Source of the DNA: Spirochaetota bacterium
Lineage (GTDB): Bacteria; Spirochaetota; Spirochaetia; Treponematales; UBA12059
Direction: 5' to 3'
Assembly (NCBI GenBank): GCA_018262985.1
Contig: JADFDI010000012.1
Location: 30,657 to 94,656, forward strand
Length of the DNA: 64,000 bases
How positions within the stretch are numbered: the stretch's first letter is position 1; every line of letters begins with the position of its first letter. Below the pieces are notes generated by a model. It worked only from the letters and a program-made list of their open reading frames with translations, made no database searches and was not told where the DNA came from. Of the stretch, positions 50,009-59,291 are shown one piece after another. The translations under genes and the position numbers were made by a program.

Positions 50009-51930
50009 TCAGTAGGCTCCCCCGGAGGTTTCCCGCTCCGTTTCCTTCACGCTCGCGGGTTCCGGCTTTTCCTCCTCGGCGAGGGGCAGTTCCACGAAGA
50101 AGGTGGTCCCCGCGTCCGAGGTCTCGAAGCGGATCGAGCCCCCGTGCTCGAGCACGATCTGGCGGGAAATCTCGAGGCCGAGGCCGGTGCCTTCGCCGGC
50201 GGGCTTGGTCGTGAAGAACGGGGTGAAGATGTGCTGCCGGATCCCGGCCGGGATGCCGGGTCCGGAATCGCCTATCGATACGACGGCCCGGCGCCCCGCC
50301 TCCCGGATCGAAAGCTCGATCCGTCCCTTGTACTCCATGGCCTGCAGGGCGTTCGAAAGCAGGTTGGTCCAGACCTGGGCCAGCTTGTCGGCCTGGGCGA
50401 GTACGCGCGGGCGGATCTCGTAGCGACGCGCGATCTCGACGTCCCGGGTTATGCGCGCCGCGAAGAGCGGGAGTATGCCCTCGATGTTGGCGGCCAGGTC
50501 GACGGGCGCGGGCTCCTCGTCCTTGGACTGCCGGGTGTAGATCCTGAAGGCCTCGATGACGCGCGTGGCCCGCTGGGTGGCCTCGCGGATGATCGCGAGG
50601 GAACGCGGCATGTTCGACAGCCGGACGGCCAGGTCGATCGCGGCGGCGCCCCTCTCGCCGGCGAACTCGGCGGGAAGCCTGGACGGATCAAGGCAGGCGT
50701 CGGCCAGCACGGCCGCTCGCTCCTCGGGCGCGCCGACCTCCCGGGCCCGGAGCTCCGCGGCGAGCCGGGTCTCGAGCGCGACCCGCGCCGGACGCTGCAG
50801 GGTCTCGATGCCGCCCAGCTCGCGCGCGAGGGCGAAGGCCGACTCCGTGAGCGGAGAGCCGAGCCGGTCCACGGCGCCCACCAGGCGCTCGGGCTCGCGC
50901 CAGGCTTCGTCGAGGGTTCCCGCGGCGGACCGGATGGCGGCGAGCGGGGTGTTGAGCTCGTGCGCGATGCCGGCCACGAGCTGCCCGAGCGCCGCGAGCT
51001 TCTCGGACTGGACCAGGGCGCCCCGCATCCGCTCCTGCCGTTCGAGGGAGAGGGCGAGGTCGTTGTTGAGCGCCACCAGGTTCGCGTTCGCCCGGGAAAG
51101 CTCGTCGGTGCGCTCGGCGACCCGCGCCTCGAGGCCCTCGGTGAGCGCGCCCAGCTTGCCGGCCATCAGGTCGATTTCGCGGGCGAGGTTCCTGATTTCG
51201 TCGACGCCCGAACGCGCGAAGGACGCGTCGATGCCGGATTTGAGCGGAATCCGGCCTTCGCCGAGCCCCGCGGCCACACCCGAGAGCCGTGCGAGCGGAT
51301 TGCCCACCCGGCGGGCGTAGAGGACCATGAGGATCGACGCGGCCCCGAGCAGGCCGAGGGAAAGGAGCGACGAGAACGCCAGGGCGCCCTCGAGGGGGCG
51401 AGGGCGACGGAGCGCTGGTAGGCGAACACGAGGATCCAGTCGAACGCCTCGGAGCGCCGCCACGAAATGAATGATCCGCGGGGTCCCAGGACCGGCATGA
51501 CGGCCTGCGCGCTGCCTTCGTCCTCGAGGACGATCGCGTCCGGGATCGCGCCCGGCGCGTCGCCGTGGACGTGAGGCGGAGCGGCGCCGGGGACCCCGTC
51601 AGCCGCGCGGACCGCCCCGTCCAGCACCGCGCCGTCGGGCGACAGGAGCAGGAAGCCCTCGCCCGGGCGGAGGCCCTCGGCGAAGCGTTCGACCGCGCTC
51701 CGGCGGTAGGCGGCCAGGTAATACTCCGAGTCGGAGAGCCCCGCCTCGCGCAGGACCTCGAAGGCCGAGGCCAGGCGGTTCTCGAGCAGGCCGAGCTTGG
51801 CGCTCGCGATCTCGGCCGCGGTGGAGGCGGCGTGGCCGGACATCATGACCCCGTAGACCAGGGTCAAGCAGATCGCGGGCACGAGGACGAGCATGAGTCC
51901 TACGATCTGCAGCTGGATCCTCAATCTCAC
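50009..51930 (-). pseudogene. Sensor histidine kinase (HAMP, HisKA, HATPase) interrupted by a frameshift
   Basis: Read with one correction, the gene would encode about 640 residues: an N-terminal helix, a periplasmic Cache-like sensor (KLGLLENRLASAFEVLREAG), a second helix, HAMP, a HisKA box (GIAHELNTPLAAIRS) and HATPase motifs (NLLSNALQAM, DSGPGIP, GTGLGLEIS). The first part (51930 to about 51398) and the second lie in different frames; the switch falls in a run of five G residues (51394-51398 on the plus strand), where a sixth base restores one frame. This could be a sequencing error, a real mutation or slippage. The GTG at 51930 follows the solute-binding gene by 17 bases. Confidence 0.75.
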
Positions 51931-51947
51931 CGCGCGGCCCCGTTCCC

Positions 51948-52913
51948 TCAGTACTCCGCCGTCGCGAGGACCGCGTCGAGGTAGTCGCCGAAATCCATCC
52001 GGAAGGTGGCGGACCAGAGCTCCGCGAAGACGCCGTTGAGCTGCGACGCCTTCACGAACGCGTCGAGCAGCGCCGCGAGGCCCGCGTCGTCCTTTTTCAC
52101 CGCCCACCCGATGGTGATGACCGGCTCCGGGAAGGGCGAGAGGGTCAGGGCGGGATGCCGTTGCCTGCTTTTGGCCATGACCACGCTCGCGTCCAGCACG
52201 TAGTCGGCCCCGCCGGTTTCCACGAGGCTGAAGAGCGATTCCTCGTCGTCGCCGTACACGAACGACAAGGCAATGCCCTCGGTTTCCGCGAGCGTCGAAA
52301 GGCTCTTCTCCTGGATCGAGTCCTCGATGACGGCGAAACGCTTGCCGTCCAGGTCGCGGACGCCGCCGATCTCCTCGCCCTTCCTGCCCGCCAGCACGTT
52401 GCGGGTGGGCCAGAGCGGCACCCAGTCCGCGAGCGCTTCGCGCCAAGGGGTGATGCCGAAGGGACCGGCGTAGAAATCGACGGTCTCGAGCAGATCGGGC
52501 GTGTAGCTGTGCGCTCCGCCCTGTCCGAGGTCGGACGGCATGACCCCGTCCCGCGTGAAGAAGGACTCGATGGTCCGCTGGACCGAAACCTCGAGCTCGA
52601 GGCCCGCGACGCGGCACAGCTCGGCCACGAGCTCGTAATCGAAGCCCTTGACGCCGCCGTCGGCTTGCGGCACGTACGAATCGGGCCGCTCGCGCATGGC
52701 GACGCGGAGCTTCCCGCCCGAGGCCTTCCGCGAGGCGAGCCAGTCGGCGGCCGCGGGCTCGAGCCGGAGATCTTCGAGCGTCAGCGCCGCGCGCGCCTCG
52801 GGGACGGCCCTCGCTTCGGGCGCGTCGGCCGCCCCGGGCCCGCAGGAGGACAGGCCCGCGGCGACCGCGGCGGCCGCCGCCATCGATACGGCGAAGGTGG
52901 CGAAACGTCGCAT
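51948..52913 (-). CDS. Periplasmic solute-binding lipoprotein (SBP_bac_3-like)
   Basis: A 321-residue protein with a lipobox (GLSSC), a 45-residue linker, and a type II periplasmic binding fold: KLRVAMRERPDSYVP, VKGFDYELVAELCRVAG, DLDGKRFAVIEDSIQEKSL, ADYVLDASVVMAKSRQ. No permease or ATPase gene is near, but the next gene on the strand is a histidine kinase. In such pairs the binding protein can present ligand to the kinase rather than feed a transporter. A strong RBS (GGAGGGAGG) precedes the ATG. Confidence 0.85.
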   Translation of the reverse strand: MRRFATFAVSMAAAAAVAAGLSSCGPGAADAPEARAVPEARAALTLEDLRLEPAAADWLASRKASGGKLRVAMRERPDSYVPQADGGVKGFDYELVAELCRVAGLELEVSVQRTIESFFTRDGVMPSDLGQGGAHSYTPDLLETVDFYAGPFGITPWREALADWVPLWPTRNVLAGRKGEEIGGVRDLDGKRFAVIEDSIQEKSLSTLAETEGIALSFVYGDDEESLFSLVETGGADYVLDASVVMAKSRQRHPALTLSPFPEPVITIGWAVKKDDAGLAALLDAFVKASQLNGVFAELWSATFRMDFGDYLDAVLATAEY

Positions 52914-53018
52914 GCGTACCTCCCTCCAGCGATGGACGATTATGCCACGGGCGGCGCGGAAGGGCCAGCGGGGAAAGCGCGGCGGATCCGGGCGCGCCCG
53001 GCGGCGGACGCGGAAGGA

Positions 53019-53945
53019 TCAGCTCGCCCGGCTCCGGGGAGGAGCGCCCGCGAGGACGTTGGTGCCCCACACGCCCGCCACGATCATGAGGGCGCCCGCG
53101 CCGTCCATCCACGAGAGGCCCTCGCCCCGGAACGCGACGCCGGCGACCACCGAGACCACGGTGGTCAGGTTGGCGAAGACGGCGGCCTCGGGCGCGCGCA
53201 GTTTCGAGAGGTTGAAATTGACCAGGAAGAAGGCCGCCACGCTCGAGAGGCCGCCCAGGTAGACGATGGAACCGAGGCTCCGCGCGTCGAGGCGCGAGCC
53301 CAAGGTCGCGAGCGAGCCGTCGGCCAGCCCCGTTACGAGGGCGAGCAGGCCGAAGACCAGGGCGCCCGAGGCCATCATGAAGAAGGTGGTTTCCGCGGCG
53401 GCGAAGGTGCGCGAGGCCTTGCGGCTCGCGATGTTGAAAAAGGCCGCGCAGAGCATGGCGCCGAAGAGCAGCGCGATTCCCGCGGGGCTGCCGGCCGCCG
53501 CGTCGCGCGAGCGGAAGAACGCGATCAGCGCGACGCCCGCGAACGAGAGCAGCACCGTGCCGACCTGCGCGGCCTTGAGCCGTTCGCCGAGCATGAGCGC
53601 GCCGAGCGCCGCCACCGCGACGGGAATGCCCGCGAGCACGATGCCGCCCGTGCTCGACGAGGCGCGCTCGAGCCCCCAGGTCTCGAGGAGGAAGTACAGC
53701 ACGGGCTGCAGCAGCGCGACGGCCGCGAGCGGCTTCAGGTCCTTGCCGCGGAACTCGAGGCGCACGAGGCCCGCGGCGCGCAGCGCCAGCATGAGCGCCG
53801 CCGCGAGGGCGAAGCGCAGGGCCAGGAGCTCGTAGACCCCGAGGGCGTCGAGCGCGTTCTTGGTGAAAAGGAAGGAGAACCCGAAGATGAGGCTCGTCCC
53901 GAACCCCGCGAGATAATTGACCGGCTTCGCCGCGTTCGCGTCCAC
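53019..53945 (-). CDS. EamA/DMT-family permease
   Basis: A 308-residue inner-membrane protein with ten hydrophobic segments in two EamA repeats: LIFGFSFLFTKNALD with the LRFALAAALML block, GLERASSSTGGIVLAGIPV, and in the second half AFFLVNFNLSKLRAPEAAVF and VVSVVAGVAFRGEG. The substrate (metabolite or drug) is unknown. The GTG at 53945 was chosen because GGGAGGG lies 3-5 bases upstream; an ATG at 53969 lacks an RBS. Confidence 0.83.
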   Translation of the reverse strand: MDANAAKPVNYLAGFGTSLIFGFSFLFTKNALDALGVYELLALRFALAAALMLALRAAGLVRLEFRGKDLKPLAAVALLQPVLYFLLETWGLERASSSTGGIVLAGIPVAVAALGALMLGERLKAAQVGTVLLSFAGVALIAFFRSRDAAAGSPAGIALLFGAMLCAAFFNIASRKASRTFAAAETTFFMMASGALVFGLLALVTGLADGSLATLGSRLDARSLGSIVYLGGLSSVAAFFLVNFNLSKLRAPEAAVFANLTTVVSVVAGVAFRGEGLSWMDGAGALMIVAGVWGTNVLAGAPPRSRAS

Positions 53946-53994
53946 GTTCCCTCCCGGATCGGATCTCATTGGTAGCGCGGCGCCGGCCGCCCGG

Positions 53995-54753
53995 TCAATC
54001 GGCGGCCGGGGCGCGCCGTCGCGCGCGCGGGGCGGATACGGGAACGGGCGCGTAAAGTTTGCGGCGCCCCGCCTTTCCGTCCTCGCGGAGGAAGCCCGCG
54101 CGCGCGAACACGTAGAGCATTTTCCGCGCGCGCTCCGGCTTTATGCCGAGCGTCTCGCCGAGGGTCCCGGAATCCCAGGGCGGCGCGAGCTCCGCGGGGA
54201 TCAGCGAAAGCCAGTCCGCGCGCGAGCAAAACACGCGCCGCTCCTCGATGCATTCCAGGAAGCGGTCGGCTACGCGGTCGCCCTTCCGCCGCCACGAGCC
54301 GGAGCCGTCGCGCACGCGCGTCTCGACGACGCGGACGGACACGAGCTCGAGCGCGACGCCGCCCAGCGCGATCAATTCCGACGCGCGCACGAGTTCGTCG
54401 AACACGGAATAAAGGTCGCCTTTCTTCGGGCTTTTCCGGCGCGAGATTTCCACGCCGCTTTCCGGATCGAGATGCGCGAGGGTCGAGCCGAGGATTATCG
54501 GATGCACCACGCGGACGCGTCGCCCCGCGGCCGAAAACGCTCGCAGTTTCGGCAGGAGCGCCCCGAGCGAACGCGTCTGCACCTCGACGAGCTCGCCGTC
54601 CGCGCGCGCCAGGTCCACCACGCGGCCGTCCACGGCGACCTCGAGGCGGTCCCCCGGCTCGGCCAGGTACGCTTTCAGCGCCGCGTGCAGCGAGCGCTCC
54701 GCGTACAGGTTGATGCCCGCGCGCTCCGCGACGAAGAGTCCGCCCGAGTCCAC
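53995..54753 (-). CDS. Putative PD-(D/E)XK nuclease-like protein
   Basis: A 252-residue protein of uncertain function. The N-terminal part has INLYAERSLHAALKAYLAE, GDRLEVAVDGRVVDLARADG and LVEVQTRSLGALLPKLRAF, where the spaced Asp and the EVQT string look like the catalytic core of restriction-like nucleases. The C-terminal part has a winged-helix look (LGETLGIKPERARKMLYVFA) and a basic tail. The GTG start lies five bases after the RluA-type stop, so it is coupled to it. The family call rests on motif spacing only. Confidence 0.55.
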   Translation of the reverse strand: MDSGGLFVAERAGINLYAERSLHAALKAYLAEPGDRLEVAVDGRVVDLARADGELVEVQTRSLGALLPKLRAFSAAGRRVRVVHPIILGSTLAHLDPESGVEISRRKSPKKGDLYSVFDELVRASELIALGGVALELVSVRVVETRVRDGSGSWRRKGDRVADRFLECIEERRVFCSRADWLSLIPAELAPPWDSGTLGETLGIKPERARKMLYVFARAGFLREDGKAGRRKLYAPVPVSAPRARRRAPAAD

Positions 54754-54758
54754 GGCGC

Positions 54759-55604
54759 CTATCCTCGCTTCGGTCCGCGCTTCCGCTCGTGCGCGGGCCT
54801 GGCCCAGTCGGGGGCGCTTCCCCGGGAGGCGCGCGGCTTGTCGGGTTTTTCGCGCGCCGCGTTCCCGCGCGCCGGATGCTCGCGCCCGCGTTCGCCAGTC
54901 CTCTTTTCCGGGGACCGTCCGGGGGCGACGGGAAGGGCTCCGCCCCTCCCTTCTCCCCCGGGCCCCCGTTTCCTTCCCGCGGAAGCTTCCGCGTCCGCGT
55001 CGCGCCGGGGCGCGGCTTTCAGCGCCTTGAGGAAGTCGGGCGGGACCGGGCTTTCGACGCGGACGGTCTCGCCCGTGAAGGGGTGGCGGAATTCCAGCAC
55101 GGCCGCGTGCAGGCAGACGCGGCCGAGGGGGTCGCTGCGCGCGCCGTAGCGCTCGTCGCCCGCGACGGGGCAGCCGAGGCCCGCGAGGTGGACGCGCGCC
55201 TGGTGCCTGCGGCCCGTCTCGAGGACCGCCGCGACCAGGGAGTAGCGCGCGCCTTTCTCGACGAGCTCCCAGCGCGTGATCGCGCGCAGCGCCCCCCGGG
55301 TTTTCGCAGGGGCCGAATACACGGTGCCGGCCGCGTTCTCGACCAGGAAGTCGTCGACGCCGCCGGAGGCGGCGGGCGGCGCGCCTTCGACGAGGGCCAG
55401 GTAGCGGCGCTCCGTGACGAGCTCGTTCCAGTCTCCCATGATTTCGCGCTTGCCGCGCGCGCTCTTGGCGAACATGACGCAGCCCGAGGTGTCGCGGTCG
55501 ACGCGGTGCACCAGGGCCGCGCGACCCTTCGGGTTTCGGATCCGGACGATGGCCGTGGCGGCGTCGAGCAGCGACCTGCCGCGACCGCCGTCCGGCGGGA
55601 TCAT
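54759..55604 (-). CDS. RluA-family pseudouridine synthase with a basic tail (start unclear)
   Basis: From the ATG at 55604 this is 281 residues, with the catalytic HRVDRDTSGCVMFAKS, ERRYLALVEG, and LETGRRHQARVHLAGLGCPVAGDERYG. The last 84 residues are rich in Arg, Gly, Lys and Pro and probably bind RNA. Homology continues upstream of the ATG: in the same frame the preceding codons read VLYEDDELLVLEKPAGLP, which is the usual RluA N-terminus. There is no ATG, GTG or TTG in any frame of the 118 bases up to the next stop, so CTG (55655) or ATT (55664) would have to be used. It converts U to pseudouridine in rRNA or tRNA. Confidence 0.85.
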   Translation of the reverse strand: MIPPDGGRGRSLLDAATAIVRIRNPKGRAALVHRVDRDTSGCVMFAKSARGKREIMGDWNELVTERRYLALVEGAPPAASGGVDDFLVENAAGTVYSAPAKTRGALRAITRWELVEKGARYSLVAAVLETGRRHQARVHLAGLGCPVAGDERYGARSDPLGRVCLHAAVLEFRHPFTGETVRVESPVPPDFLKALKAAPRRDADAEASAGRKRGPGGEGRGGALPVAPGRSPEKRTGERGREHPARGNAAREKPDKPRASRGSAPDWARPAHERKRGPKRG

Positions 55605-55719
55605 GGGCAGGCCCGCGGGCTTCTCGAGGACGAGGAGCTCGTCGTCCTCGTACAGGACGGGAATCCTGCCGGAGGCGCGCGGCGCGGCGTCCGGGCCTCC
55701 CGGTCGTTTCGGGGCGATG

Positions 55720-56028
55720 TCAGAAATCCCCGTAGAGCCGGAGGGTCCGGCGGCGTTCCTCGCCGGCCTTCTTCACGAGCCTGAGCAGGGCCTCGAGTTC
55801 CGCGGCGGCGGCGGCGGAGAGCTTCGGGCCGCGCAGGGCCTCGAGCTCCTCGCGCAGGTACTTGAACTGGCGCATGTTGAAGGCCGCGTCGACCTCGGGC
55901 CCGGCGAAGCGGAGGCAGACTCCGGCCGCGTCGGGTCCCGACGGGAAGGCCTTGTAGATCTCGAAGAGCTCGACCACGTCGCCGAGGGTCTCGCCTTCGC
56001 CGTCTTCCACGCTCGCGAACATGGACAC
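55720..56028 (-). CDS. Small helical protein of unknown function
   Basis: A 102-residue protein: MFASVEDGEGETLGDVVELFEIYKAF, then AAFNMRQFKYLREELEAL and a C-terminal helix (AAAAAELEALLRLVKKAGEERRRTLRLY). The GTG at 56028 lies 6 bases after GGAGG. I do not recognise the family. Its stop precedes the RluA-type gene, which apparently lacks a canonical start, so the two may be translationally linked. Its position and strand put it at the head of the RluA operon. Confidence 0.7.
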   Translation of the reverse strand: MSMFASVEDGEGETLGDVVELFEIYKAFPSGPDAAGVCLRFAGPEVDAAFNMRQFKYLREELEALRGPKLSAAAAAELEALLRLVKKAGEERRRTLRLYGDF

Positions 56029-56139
56029 TGGAAGCCTCCGGGAGCGGAGCGCGGCTCGGGGCCGCGGCGTCCCGGTTCTGACTATAGCGAGGCGGAGTCC
56101 CGACGGGAAGCGGCTTGTCCCCGCGCGCCCGGGTCGGGC

Positions 56140-58641
56140 ATGATGCGCGCCATGGAACTCCGCTCTATCGACCTGCCCGTCGCCGCCCGCCTCGACGACA
56201 TCGCGCGCGTTCTCGCCGCGTCGGGCGCCCTGGTGCTGCGCGCCGAACCGGGCGCGGGCAAGACGAGCCTCGTGCCGCCCTTCCTCGCCTCGCGCGCGGA
56301 AAAATCCGGGAGGGTCCTGGTGCTCGAGCCGCGGCGCGTGGCGGCCGCGCAGGGAGCGGCCCGGGTCGCGGAGCTCGCGGGCGGGGAGGTCGGCGGCTTC
56401 GCGGGCTTCCGCGTGCGCGGCGAGGTCCGCGTCTCGCGCTCGACGCGGGTGGAGTTCCTGACCGAGGGCCTCCTCGTCCGCATGCTGCAATCCGACCCTG
56501 GTCTCGAAGGCGTCGACTGCGTCGTCCTCGACGAATTCCACGAGCGGAGCGTCCACGCGGACCTGGCCCTGGCCCTGCTGCTCGAACTCCGCGAGCTCAG
56601 GCCCGGGCTCGAACTGGTGCTCATGTCCGCCACGCTCGAGGCGGAGCGCGTCGGGAAGTTCGTCGGCGCTCCCGTCCTCGAGGTGCCCGGCCGCGCCTTC
56701 CCGGTGGAGGCGCGCTGGCTCGCCGGTCCGCGCCCCGAGCGCTTCGAGGCGGAGGCCGTCGCCGCCGCCGTTCGCGAGGCGCTCGCCGCGACCGAAGGCG
56801 ACGTCCTCTGCTTCCTGCCCGGCCTCGGGGAAATCTCGCGGGTCGCGGGCGAGCTCGCCGGCCTGCGCGGCGTCGAGACGCGCGTCCTCCATGGCGGCCT
56901 GTCCCTCGGCGAGCAGCGGGCGGTCGTGCTGGCCGGGCCGGGCGGCCCCCGTCGGGCGGTTTTGTCGACCAGCGTGGCGGAGACCTCGCTCACCGTTCCG
57001 CGCGTGGGCGCCGTCGTCGACTCAGGCTGGTCGCGCCACGGCCGCTTCCATATCGGATCGGGCATGAACCGCCTCGTCACCGAGCGCGTGAGCGCCGCGC
57101 AGGCCGCCCAACGCGCGGGCCGGGCCGGGCGGCTGGGCCCCGGGCTCTGCGTCCGCGCCTGGCCCGAATCGGAGGCGCTCAAGGCTTCCCTCGATCCGGA
57201 GATCCTCCGTTCGGAACTGTCCGGTCCCGCGCTCGAAGCCCTGCTCTGGGGGACGGAGCCGGAATCCTTGCGCTGGCTCGACCCGCCCCCGGAGTCGGCC
57301 TGGAACGCCGCGCGCGAGCTCCTCGCGGACCTGGGCGCCCTCGATCCGGACGGCCGGCCCTCCCCGCTCGGCAAGGCCGCGGCCGCCCTCGGCCTCGAGC
57401 CGCGGCTCGGCGTCCTCGTGGCGCGCGAGGCGCCGCGCGGCGGGGGCCGCGCCTCGTTGGCCTGCGCGGCAGCCGCCCTGCTCGGCGACCGGGACCCGGG
57501 CGCCGCCGAGGACGACCCCGACTTCCGCCTCCGCCTGGAGCGCCTGCGTTCCGGCGCCCGCGACGAGCGCTACGACCGCGTCCGAGCGGAGGCCGCCCGG
57601 ATCGCGCGGAACGCGGGCCTCTCCGCGCCCGAGCTCGCTTCGCGCGACGCGGGCTTCGGCGCCGGCGACGAAGCCGCGACGGGCGCCCTGCTCGCCGAAG
57701 CCTTCCCGGATCGCGTCGCCAGGCTCGAACCCGAGGGCGCCGACTCCCGCCCGGGGCAGGGCGTCTACGCCTTCCGTTCCGGGCGGCGCGCGGCCCTCCG
57801 GGGTTCGCTCTCCCGCGAGGAGTGGATAGTCGCCGTGGACGCCGACTCCGGCGAAACGGTCGGCGCGGTCCGGCTCGCGGCCCCCCTCGCGAAGTCCGAG
57901 GCGCTCGAGGTCCTCGCCTCGCGTTCCCGCGTGGAGCGGACGGTGCAGTGGAAGGGTTGGAACGCCCGCGCCCTCGAGCGCCGGCTTTCGGGTCGCCTGG
58001 TCCTTTCGGAGCGGAGCGCCGTCCCGACCGATTCCGGAGCCGTCGGCGCGGCCGCCTGCGAGCGCGTCGCGCGCGAAGGGCTCGCCTGCCTGCCCTTCGA
58101 CGAGACCGCGCGCGCCTTCCTCGAGCGCGTCCGCTACGCCGCGCGTTCCGGCGCCGACCCGGGAGGCGGCGCCTGGGACGACGCCGCGCTCGCGGCCGAC
58201 GCCCCGGAATGGCTCGCGCCTTACTGCGTGGCCGGATCCGACGAGGTCCTCGACTCCGGCGCCCTCCTCGAAGCCCTCCGCTCCCGCCTCGGCCGCGAGG
58301 CCGCCAGCCGCCTCGATCGCGACTTCCCCGCTTCCTTCGTCTCGCCCGGCGGCCGCCGGCGCGCCATCGCCTACCCAGCCTCGGGGGACGCCTTCTGCGA
58401 GCTCCGCATCCAGGAGGTCTTCGGCACGGCCGAAAGCCCCCGGGTCGGCGGCAAGAGCCTCGTCCTCAAGCTGCTCTCGCCCGCCGACCGCCCCCTCCAG
58501 GTGACGTCCGACCTCGCCTCGTTCTGGCGCGCGGCCTACGCGGAACTCCGGGGTCCCCTTCGCGCCCGCTACCCGAAGCATTACTGGCCCGAGAACCCTC
58601 TCGAGGCGGAAGCGACCAAGGGTCCCAAGCCCCGTCGTTGA
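56140..58641 (+). CDS. hrpB: ATP-dependent helicase HrpB
   Basis: An 833-residue DEAH/RHA helicase. Motifs in order: EPGAGKT (about 36-42), a DEFHERS box (about 131), SATLEAE, a QRAGRAGR-type motif VI (AAQAAQRAGRAGRLGPG) and the HrpB-specific C-terminal region ending KHYWPENPLEAEAT. It probably acts in RNA metabolism; its exact role is unclear even in E. coli. Start is uncertain: ATG at 56140, 56143 or 56152 all fit and none has a strong RBS. It is divergent from the small-protein gene. Confidence 0.92.
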   Translation: MMRAMELRSIDLPVAARLDDIARVLAASGALVLRAEPGAGKTSLVPPFLASRAEKSGRVLVLEPRRVAAAQGAARVAELAGGEVGGFAGFRVRGEVRVSRSTRVEFLTEGLLVRMLQSDPGLEGVDCVVLDEFHERSVHADLALALLLELRELRPGLELVLMSATLEAERVGKFVGAPVLEVPGRAFPVEARWLAGPRPERFEAEAVAAAVREALAATEGDVLCFLPGLGEISRVAGELAGLRGVETRVLHGGLSLGEQRAVVLAGPGGPRRAVLSTSVAETSLTVPRVGAVVDSGWSRHGRFHIGSGMNRLVTERVSAAQAAQRAGRAGRLGPGLCVRAWPESEALKASLDPEILRSELSGPALEALLWGTEPESLRWLDPPPESAWNAARELLADLGALDPDGRPSPLGKAAAALGLEPRLGVLVAREAPRGGGRASLACAAAALLGDRDPGAAEDDPDFRLRLERLRSGARDERYDRVRAEAARIARNAGLSAPELASRDAGFGAGDEAATGALLAEAFPDRVARLEPEGADSRPGQGVYAFRSGRRAALRGSLSREEWIVAVDADSGETVGAVRLAAPLAKSEALEVLASRSRVERTVQWKGWNARALERRLSGRLVLSERSAVPTDSGAVGAAACERVAREGLACLPFDETARAFLERVRYAARSGADPGGGAWDDAALAADAPEWLAPYCVAGSDEVLDSGALLEALRSRLGREAASRLDRDFPASFVSPGGRRRAIAYPASGDAFCELRIQEVFGTAESPRVGGKSLVLKLLSPADRPLQVTSDLASFWRAAYAELRGPLRARYPKHYWPENPLEAEATKGPKPRR

Positions 58642-58805
58642 GCCGCCTGGCGCCGCGTCCCGAACCGGGGCCACGACGCCGGCCCCGATCCGCGCCCCGC
58701 TTTTTTTCCCGCGTTCCGCAAGCGCCTCCGCGTTCGCGGGCGTTCCTTCCGTAGTCGGCCGACACGACTGAGCCGGGCGCCGGACGGCGCCCCAAGGAGG
58801 ATCCA

Positions 58806-59210
58806 TTGAACTCGCTCAACAGCATACTCGTGGAAGGGAACCTGACCCGCGATCCGGAGCTCCGCACCACCCCGGGCGGCACGCCGGTCTGCGCCTTCGC
58901 GCTGGCTTCCAACCGCTTCTACCGCCAGAACGACGCCATGGAGAAGGAGGTGAGCTTCTTCGACGTGGAAGCCTGGAATCGCCTCGCGGAGTCCTGCGGG
59001 GAGCAGCTCAAGAAGGGCCGCGGCGTCAGGGTGGTCGGCAGGCTCAAGCAGGACCGCTGGAACGACCAGGAGGGCAAGCAGCACTCCAAGGTGAAGATCG
59101 TGGCGGAGCACGTGGAGTTCAAGCCCGTGTTCAACCGCGATCGGGAGGAGGGCCAGGCCGCCGCGGGAGCCCCGTCGGGAGCCCCGGGCATGCCCGAACC
59201 GGTCTTCTGA
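58806..59210 (+). CDS. ssb: Single-stranded DNA-binding protein
   Basis: A 134-residue OB-fold protein: NSILVEGNLTRDPELRTTPG, CAFALASNRFYRQ, VSFFDVEAWNRLAESC, LKKGRGVRVVGRLKQDRW. The C-terminal tail is short and ends PEPVF rather than the acidic DDDIPF type, so partner binding may differ. It starts at a TTG preceded by a strong RBS (AAGGAGG), which suggests translational tuning. It binds ssDNA in replication and repair. Confidence 0.9.
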   Translation: MNSLNSILVEGNLTRDPELRTTPGGTPVCAFALASNRFYRQNDAMEKEVSFFDVEAWNRLAESCGEQLKKGRGVRVVGRLKQDRWNDQEGKQHSKVKIVAEHVEFKPVFNRDREEGQAAAGAPSGAPGMPEPVF

Positions 59211-59235
59211 CGGAGCGCGAGCGCGGAAAAGCGTC

Positions 59236-59272
59236 GGGCCGTCCCGAAAGCGCGCGGCTGGCGGGACGGCCC
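59236..59272. terminator. Bidirectional terminator between ssb and the quinone-oxidoreductase gene
   Basis: GGGCCGTCCCG (59236-59246) and CGGGACGGCCC (59262-59272) form a perfect 11-bp stem with a 15-base loop. It lies between the two convergent stops. Confidence 0.65.
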
Positions 59273-59291
59273 TTCCGGAAACGGGCGGCGG

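Noticed and set aside
51166..51393. C-terminal part of the first histidine-kinase frame after the frameshift
   Set aside because: Sequence past the G run is Ser/Arg-rich nonsense; the HAMP and kinase motifs continue in the other frame.
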